Source: Microbacterium testaceum
Lineage (GTDB): Bacteria; Actinomycetota; Actinomycetes; Actinomycetales; Microbacteriaceae
Reading direction: 5' to 3'
NCBI RefSeq assembly: GCF_001476655.1
Contig: NZ_LDRT01000007.1
Span: forward strand, 1-64,000
Length of the DNA: 64,000 bases
Each line of letters begins with the position of its first letter. Within the stretch, counting starts at the first letter, position 1. The notes beneath the pieces are model-generated. The model did not search any database. It was not told the DNA's origin and saw nothing but the letters and a program-made list of their open reading frames with translations. Positions 1 to 9,545 of the stretch are shown piece after piece. The translations under genes and the position numbers were made by a program.

Positions 1-69
1 ATCGCCGTCTCCGGAGACGGTGCGATCGCGCAGGCCGACCCCGAGGTCGCGCCCTTCGCGTCACAGTAA
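1..69 (+). CDS. sepF: C-terminal end of probable SepF (partial)
   Basis: The window opens inside a reading frame that ends with TAA at 67-69; the last residues are SGDGAIAQADPEVAPFASQ. The tail itself is not diagnostic. It is read as the end of SepF, the FtsZ-anchoring division protein, because in actinobacteria sepF directly precedes yggT and divIVA, which follow here with a 6-base gap. It could be another small protein; only the position supports the name. Confidence 0.5.
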   Translation: MAVSGDGAIAQADPEVAPFASQ

Positions 70-75
70 GCGATC

Positions 76-378
76 GTGGCCGTCCTGAGCCTGGTCGGCT
101 CGATTCTCAGCGCGCTCCTCTTCATCTACATCGTGCTGATGCTTGCGCGTCTGGTGCTCGAGTACATCCCGATGTTCAATCGAGAATGGCGTCCTCGTGG
201 CGCCACTCTCGTGATCGCCGAGATCGTCTACACCGTGACAGATCCGCCGATCAAGCTGATCCGTCGCTTCATTCCGCCCCTGCGCATCGGGGGGATCGCG
301 TTCGATTTCGGATTCGCGATCACCATGTTCCTGTGCTTCCTGCTGCTGAGCGTCACGCGGTCCCTGTCGACTCTGTGA
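76..378 (+). CDS. YggT family membrane protein
   Basis: 100-residue protein starting with GTG. It has a hydrophobic N-terminal segment (about residues 3-28) and a second at the C-terminus (about 73-95), separated by the YggT hallmark TDPPIKLIRRFIPP around residues 54-67. YggT proteins are small inner-membrane proteins of the division cluster, implicated in osmotic tolerance and possibly in organising the septum; the biochemical role is not settled. Length and motif fit the family well. It sits between the sepF tail and divIVA, 6 bases after the former, so it is probably in the same transcript. Confidence 0.9.
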   Translation: MAVLSLVGSILSALLFIYIVLMLARLVLEYIPMFNREWRPRGATLVIAEIVYTVTDPPIKLIRRFIPPLRIGGIAFDFGFAITMFLCFLLLSVTRSLSTL

Positions 379-421
379 CCTCTCACGCCGTCGCCCTTCG
401 ACACCGGTCGAGGGCGGCGGC

Positions 422-427
422 TATGCT
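422..427 (+). promoter_or_regulatory. possible -10 element upstream of divIVA
   Basis: TATGCT at 422-427 fits the actinobacterial -10 pattern TANNNT and would give a leader of about 65 bases before the divIVA start. No convincing -35 is seen at 17 bases (TTCGAC at 397-402 is 19 away), so this is a weak call. Confidence 0.35.
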
Positions 428-499
428 GTTCCGAAGCGGTACGCCCCGGTGCGACACCCCCCGCAGTTCCCACTCAGAGCTCTCGAAAGAGGAAACACC

Positions 500-1120
500 A
501 TGGCACTGACCCCCGATGACGTCGTCACCAAGCAGTTCCAGCACGTGCGCTTCAAGGAGGGTTTCGACCCCGATGAGGTCGACGACTTCCTCGACGAGAT
601 CGTCGTCGAGTGGCGCAAGACGATCGCCGAGAACGACGAGCTGAAGTCGAAGCTCGCCGCCTACGAGTCCGGCGAGGCGGCTCCGGCCGCTGCGGCCCCG
701 GTGGCCGAGGCCCCGAAGGAGGCCGCGCCCGTCGTCGCCGAGGCGCCCGCACCCGTCGCCGAGGCCCCCGCCGCCGAAGCCGACACGGCTCCCGCCGCGC
801 AGAGCGCCGGCATCATCGAGCTCGCTCAGCGCCTTCACGACGAGCACGTCGCCGAGGGCAAGGCCCAGCGCGACCAGCTCATCAGCGAGGCGCAGGCTCA
901 GGCGGCATCCATCGTCGCCGAGGCCGAGCAGAAGGGCCGCGAGGAGCGCGCGCGTCTCGAGAAGGAGCGCGTGACCCTCGAGGGGCGTATCACCGAGCTG
1001 CGCAACTTCGAGCGCGACTACCGTTCGCAGCTGCGTTCGTACATCGAGGGTCAGCTCCGCGACCTCGACACCACCGCGTCGTCGTCGGGCTCCACGCCCG
1101 TGTCGGCGATCGGTCTGTAG
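500..1120 (+). CDS. divIVA: DivIVA/Wag31 polar growth protein
   Basis: 206-residue DivIVA-domain protein. In actinobacteria DivIVA (Wag31) is a cytoplasmic coiled-coil scaffold that binds curved membrane at the poles and directs wall synthesis. Start chosen at ATG 500, preceded by AAAGAGG at 486-492; the longer open frame from 449 lacks conserved sequence. The N-terminal lipid-binding domain (MALTPDDVVTKQF..., FDPDEVDDFLDEI) covers residues 1-60, then an Ala/Pro/Glu-rich linker of about 45 residues (roughly 63-108) and a C-terminal coiled coil (about 110-195) rich in Ala, Glu, Gln and Arg. Next gene lspA begins 9 bases after the stop. Confidence 0.95.
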   Translation: MALTPDDVVTKQFQHVRFKEGFDPDEVDDFLDEIVVEWRKTIAENDELKSKLAAYESGEAAPAAAAPVAEAPKEAAPVVAEAPAPVAEAPAAEADTAPAAQSAGIIELAQRLHDEHVAEGKAQRDQLISEAQAQAASIVAEAEQKGREERARLEKERVTLEGRITELRNFERDYRSQLRSYIEGQLRDLDTTASSSGSTPVSAIGL

Positions 1121-1129
1121 GCCGACTCT

Positions 1130-1717
1130 TTGCGCAGTCGACCTCCCCTGCGTTCGGCGGCGGCCAGTACCCTCATCGCGATCCTCGCGGTGGTGGTGCT
1201 GGCCGCCGACCAGTTGGCGAAGATGATCGCCATCGAGAACCTCCCTCCCGAGCGTGTCGTCCCGGTCATCGGTGAGGCGCTCCAGCTGTACCTCGTGCGC
1301 AACCCCGGTGCGGCGTTCTCGCTCGGTGAGAGCGTCACGTGGATCTTCACGATCGCCCTGGCCGTCGTTGCGTGCGTCATCCTTTTCCTGGCGGTCACTC
1401 GCGTGCGCTCGCGGCTGTGGGCCGTGGTGCTCGGCCTTCTGCTCGGCGGTGTGCTGGGCAACCTGAGCGACAGGCTCTTCCGCGAACCCGGTTTCCCGGT
1501 GGGACACGTGGTCGACTTCATCTCGACGCCGTGGATGATGCCGGCCATCTACAACGTGGCCGACGTGTTCATCGTCTCGATGATGATCTCGGTCGCGCTC
1601 CTCGTGCTCTTCGGACTCCGCCTCGACGGCACCCGCGAGACGCGTGCCTCGCGCGCGGCGGAAGCGCCGTCTTCCGACGGCAGCGTCGACGCGACGACCG
1701 ACCCCGGTCCCCGCTGA
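1130..1717 (+). CDS. lspA: lipoprotein signal peptidase LspA
   Basis: 195 residues, four predicted membrane segments. LspA is the aspartyl protease that removes the signal peptide from diacylated prolipoproteins in the membrane. Both catalytic aspartates are visible in their motifs: [10 protein letters not shown] (about residues 108-117) and NVADVFI (about 144-150); the NPGAAFSLG motif precedes them. The start is TTG at 1130, 9 bases after divIVA; no good Shine-Dalgarno is seen and a nearby alternative start is possible. The tail after the last helix is hydrophilic and probably disordered. rluD begins one base after the stop, as in many bacteria. Confidence 0.93.
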   Translation: MRSRPPLRSAAASTLIAILAVVVLAADQLAKMIAIENLPPERVVPVIGEALQLYLVRNPGAAFSLGESVTWIFTIALAVVACVILFLAVTRVRSRLWAVVLGLLLGGVLGNLSDRLFREPGFPVGHVVDFISTPWMMPAIYNVADVFIVSMMISVALLVLFGLRLDGTRETRASRAAEAPSSDGSVDATTDPGPR

Positions 1718-1718
1718 C

Positions 1719-2642
1719 ATGGAGTCGCGGAACCTGCCCGTTCCCGACGGGCTCGACGGGACGCGCGTCGACCAGGCGCTCGCCAAGATGCTCGGTTTCT
1801 CGCGGACCTTCGCCGCCGAGATCGCCGACGCGGGGGGCGTGAGCGTCGACGGCCGCACGGTGTCCCGCTCGGACCGCCTCCGGGCCGGCGGGTGGCTGAG
1901 CGTCGAGTGGGAGCCCAAGCGCGAGCCCGAGATCGTGCCCGTCGAGGTCGCGGACCTCGGCATCGTGTGGGACGACGACGACATCGTCGTCGTCGACAAG
2001 CCCGCCGGTGTCGCGGCCCACCCCTCGGTGGGATGGGAGGGACCGACCGTCCTCGGGGCGCTGGCGGCGGCCGGGTTCCGCATCGCCACGAGCGGACCTG
2101 CCGAACGTCGCGGCGTCGTGCACCGTCTCGACGCCGGAACGAGCGGGCTGATGGTGGTCGCCAAGACCGAGCGCGCCTACACGCTGCTCAAGAGCGCCTT
2201 CAAAGAGCGCGAGGTCGACAAGATCTACCACGCGGTCGTCCAGGGGCACCCGGACCCGCTGTCGGGAACGATCGATGCGCCTATCGGTCGACACCCGCAT
2301 CACTCGTGGAAGTTCGCGGTGATCCCTGACGGGAAAGACTCCGTGACGCACTACGAGACCCTCGAGGCGTTTCCGCGCGCGTCACTGCTCGAGATCCATC
2401 TCGAGACCGGGAGGACGCACCAGATCCGGGTGCACATGGCGGCTCATCGGCATCCCTGTGTCGGCGACCCCCTCTACGGGGCCGACCCCACGCTCTCCGC
2501 GCGTCTGGGGCTCGAGCGGCAGTGGCTGCACGCGCACCGACTCGCGTTCACGCATCCGGCGACGGGGGAGCGGGTCGGCTTCGAATCCGCGTACCCCGCC
2601 GACCTCGCGAACGCGCTCGAGATCCTCCGCGACGGGCTCTGA
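1719..2642 (+). CDS. RluA/RluD-family pseudouridine synthase
   Basis: 307 residues. An N-terminal S4 RNA-binding domain ([16 protein letters not shown], about residues 12-28) is followed by the pseudouridine synthase domain with the catalytic motif [12 protein letters not shown] (about 135-146), where the Asp attacks the uridine. Members modify 23S rRNA helix 69 (RluD) or other sites; the exact target cannot be read from sequence. Start at ATG 1719 gives [11 protein letters not shown] and leaves one base after the lspA TGA, indicating translational coupling. A longer open frame exists upstream but lies inside lspA. Confidence 0.92.
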   Translation: MESRNLPVPDGLDGTRVDQALAKMLGFSRTFAAEIADAGGVSVDGRTVSRSDRLRAGGWLSVEWEPKREPEIVPVEVADLGIVWDDDDIVVVDKPAGVAAHPSVGWEGPTVLGALAAAGFRIATSGPAERRGVVHRLDAGTSGLMVVAKTERAYTLLKSAFKEREVDKIYHAVVQGHPDPLSGTIDAPIGRHPHHSWKFAVIPDGKDSVTHYETLEAFPRASLLEIHLETGRTHQIRVHMAAHRHPCVGDPLYGADPTLSARLGLERQWLHAHRLAFTHPATGERVGFESAYPADLANALEILRDGL

Positions 2643-2648
2643 CCCGCG

Positions 2649-3131
2649 TCAGGGCCGCGGCGCGGTCTGCTCGAAGCGCGCCGGCCCCGGCGTGAGTCCC
2701 GCGCGGACCCGGGCCCGCATCTCCTCGTCGAGCAGGGCGTCGAGGTCCGCGAGTGGATGCCATCCGACCTCGGTCATCTCGCCGTCGACGGGCTCCGGGT
2801 CGCCGGAGAGCCAGGTGCAGGCGAACACGAGATCGAGGTAGTCGCTCTGGTCGCCGTTGGCGTAGGTCACCCGGGGGATCTGGTGCACCCAGGCGAGCCG
2901 GTCGGCGCGGATGCGCACGCCCGCCTCCTCCTCGGCCTCGCGCACGGCGGCGTCGGCCGGCTCTTCGCCCGGGTCGACGATCCCCGTGATCGGGGTGAGC
3001 CGCCCGTTGTCGCTGCGTCGGCCGAGCAGGACCGCGCCGTCGCGCTCGATCACGGCGGTGACGCCGACCAGCGGGAGCGGTCGGGTGCCGACGAGACGGC
3101 GGAGTTCGAGGACGAAGTCGGGTGTGGGCAC
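2649..3131 (-). CDS. NUDIX hydrolase
   Basis: 160 residues. It contains a complete Nudix box G-x5-E-x7-REAEEEAG (GIVDPGEE ... REAEEEAGV), so it should hydrolyse a nucleoside diphosphate linked to another moiety with Mg2+; the substrate is not evident. Start set at GTG 3131 (VPTPDFVLELR); the open frame extends 39 codons further but that part overlaps the dnaE promoter and has no family resemblance. Oriented tail to tail with rluD (6-base gap) and divergent from dnaE. Confidence 0.88.
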   Translation of the reverse strand: MPTPDFVLELRRLVGTRPLPLVGVTAVIERDGAVLLGRRSDNGRLTPITGIVDPGEEPADAAVREAEEEAGVRIRADRLAWVHQIPRVTYANGDQSDYLDLVFACTWLSGDPEPVDGEMTEVGWHPLADLDALLDEEMRARVRAGLTPGPARFEQTAPRP

Positions 3132-3243
3132 GCGCTCACCGTAGCCCAGTCGTCGGGCGAGCGGTGCGGGAGTCCGACAGCGACGCGCGGGGAGACCTGG
3201 GGGTCCGCTTCGAACTTGCGGACGCGATGTCGGAGGCCGAACG

Positions 3244-3249
3244 TACACT
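3244..3249 (+). promoter_or_regulatory. -10 element of a leaderless dnaE transcript
   Basis: TACACT at 3244-3249, then six bases, then the GTG start at 3256. This TANNNT-N6-start geometry recurs across the window and implies transcription beginning at or next to the start codon. Inference from sequence only. Confidence 0.6.
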
Positions 3250-3255
3250 CGATAC

Positions 3256-6200
3256 GTGGCAGCAGACTCCTTCGTTCACCTTCACGTGCACAGCGAGTAC
3301 TCGATGCTCGACGGCGCAGCGCGCATCGGCCCGATGGTTCAAGAGGCCGTCAAGCAGGGCATGCCTGCCATCGCCGTCACGGACCACGGCAACACCTTCG
3401 CGGCCTACGAGTTCTACAAGACCGCGAAGGATGCGGGCATCAAGCCGATCATCGGCATCGAGGCCTACGTCACCCCCGGCACGCACCGCTCCGACAAAAC
3501 GCGCGTGCGATGGGGCTCTCCCGAGCAGCAGAGCGACGACGTGTCGGGTTCGGGTGCCTACACCCACATGACGCTGCTGTCCGAGACGACCGAGGGCATG
3601 CACAACCTCTTCCGCCTCTCGTCGAAGGCGAGCATGGAGGGGTACTACTTCAAGCCCCGCATGGACCGCGAGCTGCTGCAGACCTACAGCAAGGGGCTCA
3701 TCGCGACGACCGGCTGCCCCTCCGGCGAGGTGCAGACCCGCCTGCGGCTGGGGCAGTACGAGGCGGCCCGCGCCGCCGCGGCCGAGTTCCAGGACATCTT
3801 CGGCAAAGAGAACTACTTCGCCGAGATCATGGATCACGGGCTGTCGATCGAGCGGCGGGTCATGGGCGACCTGCTGAAGATCTCGAAAGACCTGAACATC
3901 CCGCTGCTCGGCACCAACGACCTGCACTACACCCACCAGCACGATGCGACGAGCCACGCCGCCCTGCTCTGCGTGCAGTCGGGATCGACCCTCGACGACC
4001 CCAAGCGCTTCAAGTTCGACGGCGACGGCTACTACGTGAAGTCACCGGCCGAGATGCGGCAGGTCTTCCGCGACAACCCCGAGGCCTGCGACAACACGCT
4101 GCTCATCGCCGAGCGGTGCGACGTCGAGTTCGACACATCGGCCAACTACATGCCCCGTTTCCCCGTTCCCCCGGGCGAGACCGAGGGCAGCTGGATGATC
4201 AAAGAGGTCGAGAACGGCCTGCAGGACCGCTACCCGGGCGGTATCCCCGACGCGGTGCGCAAGCAGGCCGAGTACGAGACCGACGTGATCCTGCAGATGG
4301 GGTTCCCCGGCTACTTCCTCGTCGTCGCCGACTTCATCAACTGGGCGAAGAACAACGGCATCCGCGTCGGACCCGGGCGTGGTTCGGGTGCCGGCTCGAT
4401 GGTCGCGTACGCGATGAAGATCACCGATCTCGACCCCCTGCAGCACGGCCTCATCTTCGAGCGCTTCCTCAACCCCGACCGCGTCTCGATGCCCGACTTC
4501 GACGTCGACTTCGATGACCGCCGCCGCGGCGAGGTCATCCAGTACGTCACCGAGAAGTACGGCGACGAGCGCGTCGCCCAGATCGTCACCTACGGCACGA
4601 TCAAGGCGAAGCAGGCGTTGAAAGACGCGGGGCGCGTGCTCGGCTTCCCGTTCAGCATGGGCGACAAGCTCACCAAGGCCATGCCCCCGGCCGTGATGGG
4701 CAAAGACATGCCGCTCGACGGCATGTTCAACCCCGAGCACCCGCGGTACAAAGAGGCGAGCGAGTTCCGCACCCTCATCGAGACCGACGCCGAGGCCAAG
4801 ACGGTGTTCGACACCGCTCTCGGGCTCGAGAACCTCAAGCGTCAGTGGGGTGTCCACGCCGCCGGCGTGATCATGTCGAGCGAGCCGCTCATCGACATCA
4901 TCCCGATCATGCGCCGCGAGCAGGACGGCCAGATCGTCACGCAGTTCGACTACCCCGCGTGCGAGTCGCTCGGCTTGATCAAGATGGACTTCCTGGGGTT
5001 GCGCAACCTCACGATCATCAACGACGCCCTCGACAACATCGAAGCCAACCGCGGCCACCCTCTCGTGCTCGAAGACCTCGACCTCGACGACGCGGCCTCG
5101 TACGAACTGCTCGCTCGGGGAGACACGCTGGGCGTGTTCCAGCTCGATGGCGGGCCCATGCGGTCGCTGCTGCGCCTCATGCGTCCCGACAACTTCGAAG
5201 ACATCTCGGCCGTCCTCGCGCTGTACCGCCCAGGCCCCATGGGCGTGAACTCGCACATCAACTACGCGCTGCGCAAGAACAAGCAGCAGGAGATCGAGCC
5301 GATCCACCCCGAGCTCGAGGAGCCGCTGGCCGACATCCTCGACACGACCTACGGCCTCATCGTCTACCAGGAGCAGGTGATGGCCGTGGCGCAGCGCGTC
5401 GCCGGCTACACCCTCGGTCAAGCCGACCTGCTCCGCCGCGCGATGGGCAAGAAGAAGAAGAGCGAACTCGACAAGCAGAAAGAGATCTTCTTCGGCGGAA
5501 TGACCGAGCGCGGCTACGGCGAGGTCGCTCAGCAGACCCTGTGGAAAGTGCTCGAGTCGTTCGCCGATTACGCCTTCAACAAGGCGCACACGGCCGCCTA
5601 CGGGCTCGTGTCGTACTGGACGGCGTATCTCAAGGCGCACTATCCCGCCGAGTACATGGCCGCTCTGCTGACGAGCGTGGGCGATTCGAAAGACAAGATG
5701 GCGGTCTACCTCAACGAGTGTCGGCGCATGGGCATCCGGGTGCTGCCGCCCGACGTCAACGAGTCGATCCGCTTCTTCGCCGCCGTCGGCGAAGACATCC
5801 GTTTCGGTCTCGGTGCCGTCCGCAACGTCGGTGCCAACGTCGTCGACGGGATCGTCGCCGCCCGGCAGGATGCCAAGTACACCTCGTTCCACGACTTCCT
5901 GGCGAAGGTGCCCCTGCACGTCGCCAACAAGCGCACGGTCGAGTCGCTGATCAAGGCCGGCGCCTTCGACACGCTCGGTTCGACCCGGCGCGCGCTCCTC
6001 GAGATCCACGAGGACGCCTGCGAAGGCGCGGTGAGCGACAAGAGGCGCGAGGCCAACGGCGAAGTCGGATTCGACTTCGACTCCCTCTGGGACGAGCCGC
6101 AGCAGGTGACGAAGGTTCCCGAGCGTCCCGAATGGACGAAGAAGGACAAGCTGGCGTTCGAACGCGAGATGCTGGGGCTCTACGTCTCGGACCACCCGCT

Positions 6201-6768
6201 CGCGGGCCTCGAGGTTCCGCTCGCGAAGCACGCGTCGACCTCGATCCACGACCTGCTCTCCTCCGAAGACGTGCAGGACGGCGATCAGGTCACGGTCGCG
6301 GGCCTGCTGACGAGCGTGCAGCACCGCGTGGCGAAGCAGAGCGGAAATCCCTACGGGATGGTGACCGTCGAGGACTTCAACGGCGAGGTCACCGTCATGT
6401 TCATGGGGAAGACCTACGCCGAGTTCGCGCCGATCCTGCAGGGCGACTCGATCCTGGTGGTGCGCGGGCGCGTCTCGCGACGCGACGACGGCCTGAACCT
6501 GCACGCCCAGTCCGCGTTCGCCCCCGACCTCGAGGGGATGGACGCGGCGAGCGGTCTGACGCTCGTGGTTCCGGAGCAGCGTGCGAACGAAGCCTTGATC
6601 GGCGAGCTCGCGCAGACCCTGCAGCGGCATGCGGGCGATACCGAGGTGCTTCTCAAGCTTCACAAAGGTGGGACGGCAAAGGTCTTCGAGGTGCCTTTGC
6701 CCGTTCGCGTGACCGCCGACCTTTTCGGCGAGTTGAAGGGACTGCTCGGGCCCAACTGCCTGGGCTGA
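3256..6768 (+). CDS. dnaE: DNA polymerase III subunit alpha DnaE
   Basis: 1170 residues, the usual length for the replicative polymerase subunit DnaE1. Domains in order: N-terminal PHP domain starting with FVHLHVHSEYS (residues 6-16) and the second PHP motif VTDHGNTFAAYEF (about 49-61); polymerase palm with the catalytic aspartates in MPDFDVDFDDRRRGE (about 412-426); the fingers region with NLKRQWGVHAAGVI (about 526-539); a helix-hairpin-helix region; and a C-terminal OB fold (VTVAGLLTSVQHR, about residues 1013-1025). It synthesises DNA as core of the Pol III holoenzyme. Start is GTG 3256 with no leader. Nothing unusual was seen. Confidence 0.98.
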   Translation: MAADSFVHLHVHSEYSMLDGAARIGPMVQEAVKQGMPAIAVTDHGNTFAAYEFYKTAKDAGIKPIIGIEAYVTPGTHRSDKTRVRWGSPEQQSDDVSGSGAYTHMTLLSETTEGMHNLFRLSSKASMEGYYFKPRMDRELLQTYSKGLIATTGCPSGEVQTRLRLGQYEAARAAAAEFQDIFGKENYFAEIMDHGLSIERRVMGDLLKISKDLNIPLLGTNDLHYTHQHDATSHAALLCVQSGSTLDDPKRFKFDGDGYYVKSPAEMRQVFRDNPEACDNTLLIAERCDVEFDTSANYMPRFPVPPGETEGSWMIKEVENGLQDRYPGGIPDAVRKQAEYETDVILQMGFPGYFLVVADFINWAKNNGIRVGPGRGSGAGSMVAYAMKITDLDPLQHGLIFERFLNPDRVSMPDFDVDFDDRRRGEVIQYVTEKYGDERVAQIVTYGTIKAKQALKDAGRVLGFPFSMGDKLTKAMPPAVMGKDMPLDGMFNPEHPRYKEASEFRTLIETDAEAKTVFDTALGLENLKRQWGVHAAGVIMSSEPLIDIIPIMRREQDGQIVTQFDYPACESLGLIKMDFLGLRNLTIINDALDNIEANRGHPLVLEDLDLDDAASYELLARGDTLGVFQLDGGPMRSLLRLMRPDNFEDISAVLALYRPGPMGVNSHINYALRKNKQQEIEPIHPELEEPLADILDTTYGLIVYQEQVMAVAQRVAGYTLGQADLLRRAMGKKKKSELDKQKEIFFGGMTERGYGEVAQQTLWKVLESFADYAFNKAHTAAYGLVSYWTAYLKAHYPAEYMAALLTSVGDSKDKMAVYLNECRRMGIRVLPPDVNESIRFFAAVGEDIRFGLGAVRNVGANVVDGIVAARQDAKYTSFHDFLAKVPLHVANKRTVESLIKAGAFDTLGSTRRALLEIHEDACEGAVSDKRREANGEVGFDFDSLWDEPQQVTKVPERPEWTKKDKLAFEREMLGLYVSDHPLAGLEVPLAKHASTSIHDLLSSEDVQDGDQVTVAGLLTSVQHRVAKQSGNPYGMVTVEDFNGEVTVMFMGKTYAEFAPILQGDSILVVRGRVSRRDDGLNLHAQSAFAPDLEGMDAASGLTLVVPEQRANEALIGELAQTLQRHAGDTEVLLKLHKGGTAKVFEVPLPVRVTADLFGELKGLLGPNCLG

Positions 6769-6862
6769 ATCGCGTGGAATCGCACGGCAGTTCCGGCAGG
6801 ATGCCGATGCGGAACGCTCGAAGACCGAACAGGGCGCTGCGGTGCCCTCGGAAAGGAAGATC

Positions 6863-8167
6863 GTGACCGATCGCACTGACGACCCCGTCTCGCCCGCGGA
6901 CTCCGCGGCCGACGGCCCCCTGGCGTCCGGCGCACCGGAGGGCTCCGGCCCCCGCCTCGCGCGCTCGACCATGGTGCCGTCGCACGATGGCGATGCCGCC
7001 CCGCGCGAGACCGAGGACACCGACCTCGATTCGGACGACGCCTCCGCTGTCTCGTCCGACACGCAGCTGTCCGCGCGCTCCCACGTGAACACCCACGGGG
7101 TCTCGTTGCCGGCCACGGCATCCGCGTCCGGTGCGGTGTCGTACGGGGTCGGGCCCTTCTCGGTCCGGGAGGTCGCCCTTCTCGGGATCTGGGCCGTCGC
7201 CTTCCTGGTGTCCTTCTTCCCCGACAACAACGTCACCGGCGCGGCCCGAGTCCTCGTCGGCGGCAGCAACGTGTGGGTCTCCGGGCTCTGGTGGATCGCC
7301 GCCGTCGCCCTCCCCACGGTGGCCGTCGGGCTCGTCGTCCTCCGACGCCTGTCGCCCCAGGGCATCCGACGTGTCGGGTCGCTCGGGATCGACCAGTTCG
7401 CCTCCGTCGCCTTCTCGGTGGCGGCGTTCGTCTGGGTGGCGTGGCTCTGGGAGACGGTGTCCATCGCGATCGACACCGGGGGATGGGTGCGCTCCTGGGT
7501 CGTCTGGGTCGAGGCGATCCTCATGGTGGCGGGTGTCGTCCTGACGGTCGTCGCCCCGTTCCTCCCGCCGTTCGCTGCCGACTTCGCCGGCCGTGAAGAG
7601 GTGCCCGCCCACCGCAACGCCCGTCCCGTCCGACCCGTCGTGCCGCGCCCCGTCGCGCCCCGGCCCACGCGTCGCTCGGCACCGGATTCGGCGTCCGCCG
7701 CGGCCCCCGATGCGGCGTCGGCCCCGTCCGACGGCGTCGACGCCGGCGCTCCCGGAGACTACGTGCGCTCGACCGAAGGCCCTCGTACGGTTCCCGCCGA
7801 CCCGCCCACCTCGGTCCTGCCGAGCGTTGAGCGTGCTCCCGCCGCGCAGGCGATCGCGGGGCAGACGGACACCGATACGAACGACGCGGGCGTCGACCAC
7901 GCCCACGGGGCCGACGATCACCCGACGGACGTGCTCACTCGTCTCCACGACCTGTCGACGGAGCCCGCGCACCCCGCCGCGCAGGCTTTCTGGGCACTGG
8001 CACCCGTCGAGCGTGAGGTCGTCGACGACTACGGCACGCCGATCTTCCGGATCGGACCGTCCGCGTGGGCGCTCGTCATCGAAGACCGCGGTGAGACGTT
8101 CGTCATCCGCCACGACGACGGGCGCATCGGGTACCTGCACGACGTCTCAGGTGTCACCCGCGGCTGA
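6863..8167 (+). CDS. unknown membrane protein between dnaE and hisD
   Basis: 434 residues if started at GTG 6863, which follows the purine-rich GGAAAGGAAG (6850-6859); an in-frame GTG at 6842 is possible. Layout: a disordered acidic N-terminal tail of about 95 residues; four membrane segments (roughly residues 98-118, 127-152, 163-188 and 199-220) containing several Trp residues; a long Pro/Ala/Asp-rich cytoplasmic linker; and a conserved-looking C-terminal stretch (VVDDYGTPIFRIGPSAWAL and following) of about 50 residues. I do not recognise a family. It lies 94 bases after dnaE and 64 before hisD. Confidence 0.8.
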   Translation: MTDRTDDPVSPADSAADGPLASGAPEGSGPRLARSTMVPSHDGDAAPRETEDTDLDSDDASAVSSDTQLSARSHVNTHGVSLPATASASGAVSYGVGPFSVREVALLGIWAVAFLVSFFPDNNVTGAARVLVGGSNVWVSGLWWIAAVALPTVAVGLVVLRRLSPQGIRRVGSLGIDQFASVAFSVAAFVWVAWLWETVSIAIDTGGWVRSWVVWVEAILMVAGVVLTVVAPFLPPFAADFAGREEVPAHRNARPVRPVVPRPVAPRPTRRSAPDSASAAAPDAASAPSDGVDAGAPGDYVRSTEGPRTVPADPPTSVLPSVERAPAAQAIAGQTDTDTNDAGVDHAHGADDHPTDVLTRLHDLSTEPAHPAAQAFWALAPVEREVVDDYGTPIFRIGPSAWALVIEDRGETFVIRHDDGRIGYLHDVSGVTRG

Positions 8168-8219
8168 GTGCCGCCTGCGAGCCGTCCTCCACAGCGGAGG
8201 GCGGCTCGTGGTCGGCCGG

Positions 8220-8225
8220 TAGCCT
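8220..8225 (+). promoter_or_regulatory. -10 element of a leaderless hisD transcript
   Basis: TAGCCT at 8220-8225, six bases, then ATG at 8232; same geometry as the other leaderless promoters in this window. Confidence 0.6.
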
Positions 8226-8231
8226 GGTCTC

Positions 8232-9533
8232 ATGCTCCGTACCATCGATCTCCGCGGCCGCGTCCTCTCGTCCGCCGAGCTTCTCGCGGTCGTTCCGCGC
8301 GCCGACAGCGCGCGCGACGAAGCCCTCATCATCGCCGCTCGCATCGTGGACGACGTCGCTGTCCGCGGTGAAGAGGCTCTTCGCGAGCAGGCGGCGCAGT
8401 TCGACCACGTGACCGACCACGCGATCGCGGTCCCCGCGGCGCACCTCGACCAGGCTCTCGACGCCCTCGACCCGGCCGTGCGTTCCGCGCTCGAAGAGGC
8501 GATCGCCCGCGTGCGCGCGGCCTCGACCGCCCAGGTGCCCGCCCCCGTCGTGACCGAGATCGGTCCCGGTGCCCGCGTCACGCAGCGCTGGCAGCCGGTG
8601 CGACGCGTCGGGCTGTACGTCCCGGGTGGAAAGGCCGTCTACCCGTCGAGCGTCGTGATGAACACCGTCCCGGCGCAGGTGGCGGGCGTCCGTGAGATCG
8701 CTCTCGCCTCCCCGCCGCAGAAGGAGTTCGGGGGACGGGTCCACCCCGCGATCCTCGCCGCGGCGCGTCTGCTCGGGGTCACCGAGGTGTACGCCATGGG
8801 CGGTGCCGGCGCGATCGGGGCGTTCGCCTCCGGTGTCGCCAGCCTCGGACTCGATCCGGTCGACGTCGTCACGGGGCCGGGCAACAACTTCGTCGCCTCC
8901 GCGAAGCGGGCAGTGGCCGGACGCGTCGGCACCGACTCGGAGGCCGGAGCGACCGAGATCCTCATCGTGGCCGACGACAGCGCCGACGCCGACCTCGTCG
9001 CGGCCGACCTCGTGAGCCAGGCCGAGCACGACGAGCAGGCGTCCGCCGTGCTCGTGACGGACTCGCCCGCTCTCGCCGACGCCGTTCGGGCGGCTCTGCC
9101 GACCCGCGTGGCTGCGACGCGACACGGGGAGCGGGTGACCGCCGCGTTCGAGGGTCCGCAGTCCGCGGTCGTCCTCGTCGACGATCTGGCGCAGGCAACG
9201 GCGTTCAGCAACGCCTACGCACCCGAGCACCTCGAGCTGCACCTCGCGGACCCTCGCCCCGAGGAGTTCGTCAATGCCGGTGCGGTCTTCGTGGGCCCGT
9301 ACACCCCGGTCAGCCTCGGCGACTACCTCGCGGGCAGCAACCACGTCCTTCCCACCGGCGGACAGTCGCGCTACGGAGCGGGCCTGTCCGCGGCGACCTT
9401 CCTCCGCCCGCAGCAGGTGATCGAGTACGACCGCGAGGCGCTCCGCACGGTGCACGAGGCCATCGTCACCCTCGCCGAGGCCGAGGCGCTGCCCGCCCAC
9501 GGCGAAGCCGTCACGGCCCGTTTCCCCGAGTAG
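8232..9533 (+). CDS. hisD: histidinol dehydrogenase
   Basis: 433 residues. HisD is the zinc enzyme that oxidises L-histidinol to L-histidine in two NAD+-dependent steps, the last stage of histidine biosynthesis. Visible family motifs include RRVGLYVPGGKAVYPS (about 124-139), TGPGNNFVASAKR (about 216-228), the zinc/catalytic region SQAEHDEQASAVLVT (about 262-276) and SNAYAPEHLELH (about 327-338), and GSNHVLPTGG (about 370-379). Length is typical. The start is supported by the -10 element six bases upstream. No other his gene is in the window; nrdR follows after 12 bases. Confidence 0.97.
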   Translation: MLRTIDLRGRVLSSAELLAVVPRADSARDEALIIAARIVDDVAVRGEEALREQAAQFDHVTDHAIAVPAAHLDQALDALDPAVRSALEEAIARVRAASTAQVPAPVVTEIGPGARVTQRWQPVRRVGLYVPGGKAVYPSSVVMNTVPAQVAGVREIALASPPQKEFGGRVHPAILAAARLLGVTEVYAMGGAGAIGAFASGVASLGLDPVDVVTGPGNNFVASAKRAVAGRVGTDSEAGATEILIVADDSADADLVAADLVSQAEHDEQASAVLVTDSPALADAVRAALPTRVAATRHGERVTAAFEGPQSAVVLVDDLAQATAFSNAYAPEHLELHLADPRPEEFVNAGAVFVGPYTPVSLGDYLAGSNHVLPTGGQSRYGAGLSAATFLRPQQVIEYDREALRTVHEAIVTLAEAEALPAHGEAVTARFPE

Positions 9534-9545
9534 GTCGGCGAGCAC

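Noticed and set aside
383-2164. Long open frame antisense to divIVA, lspA and rluD (593 codons)
   Set aside because: High GC makes long stop-free antisense frames common; composition is low-complexity (Arg, Ala, Gly, Asp) and it mirrors well-identified genes.
4042-7668. Very long antisense frame over dnaE (1208 codons)
   Set aside because: Shadow of dnaE and the next gene; no family motif and no start site.
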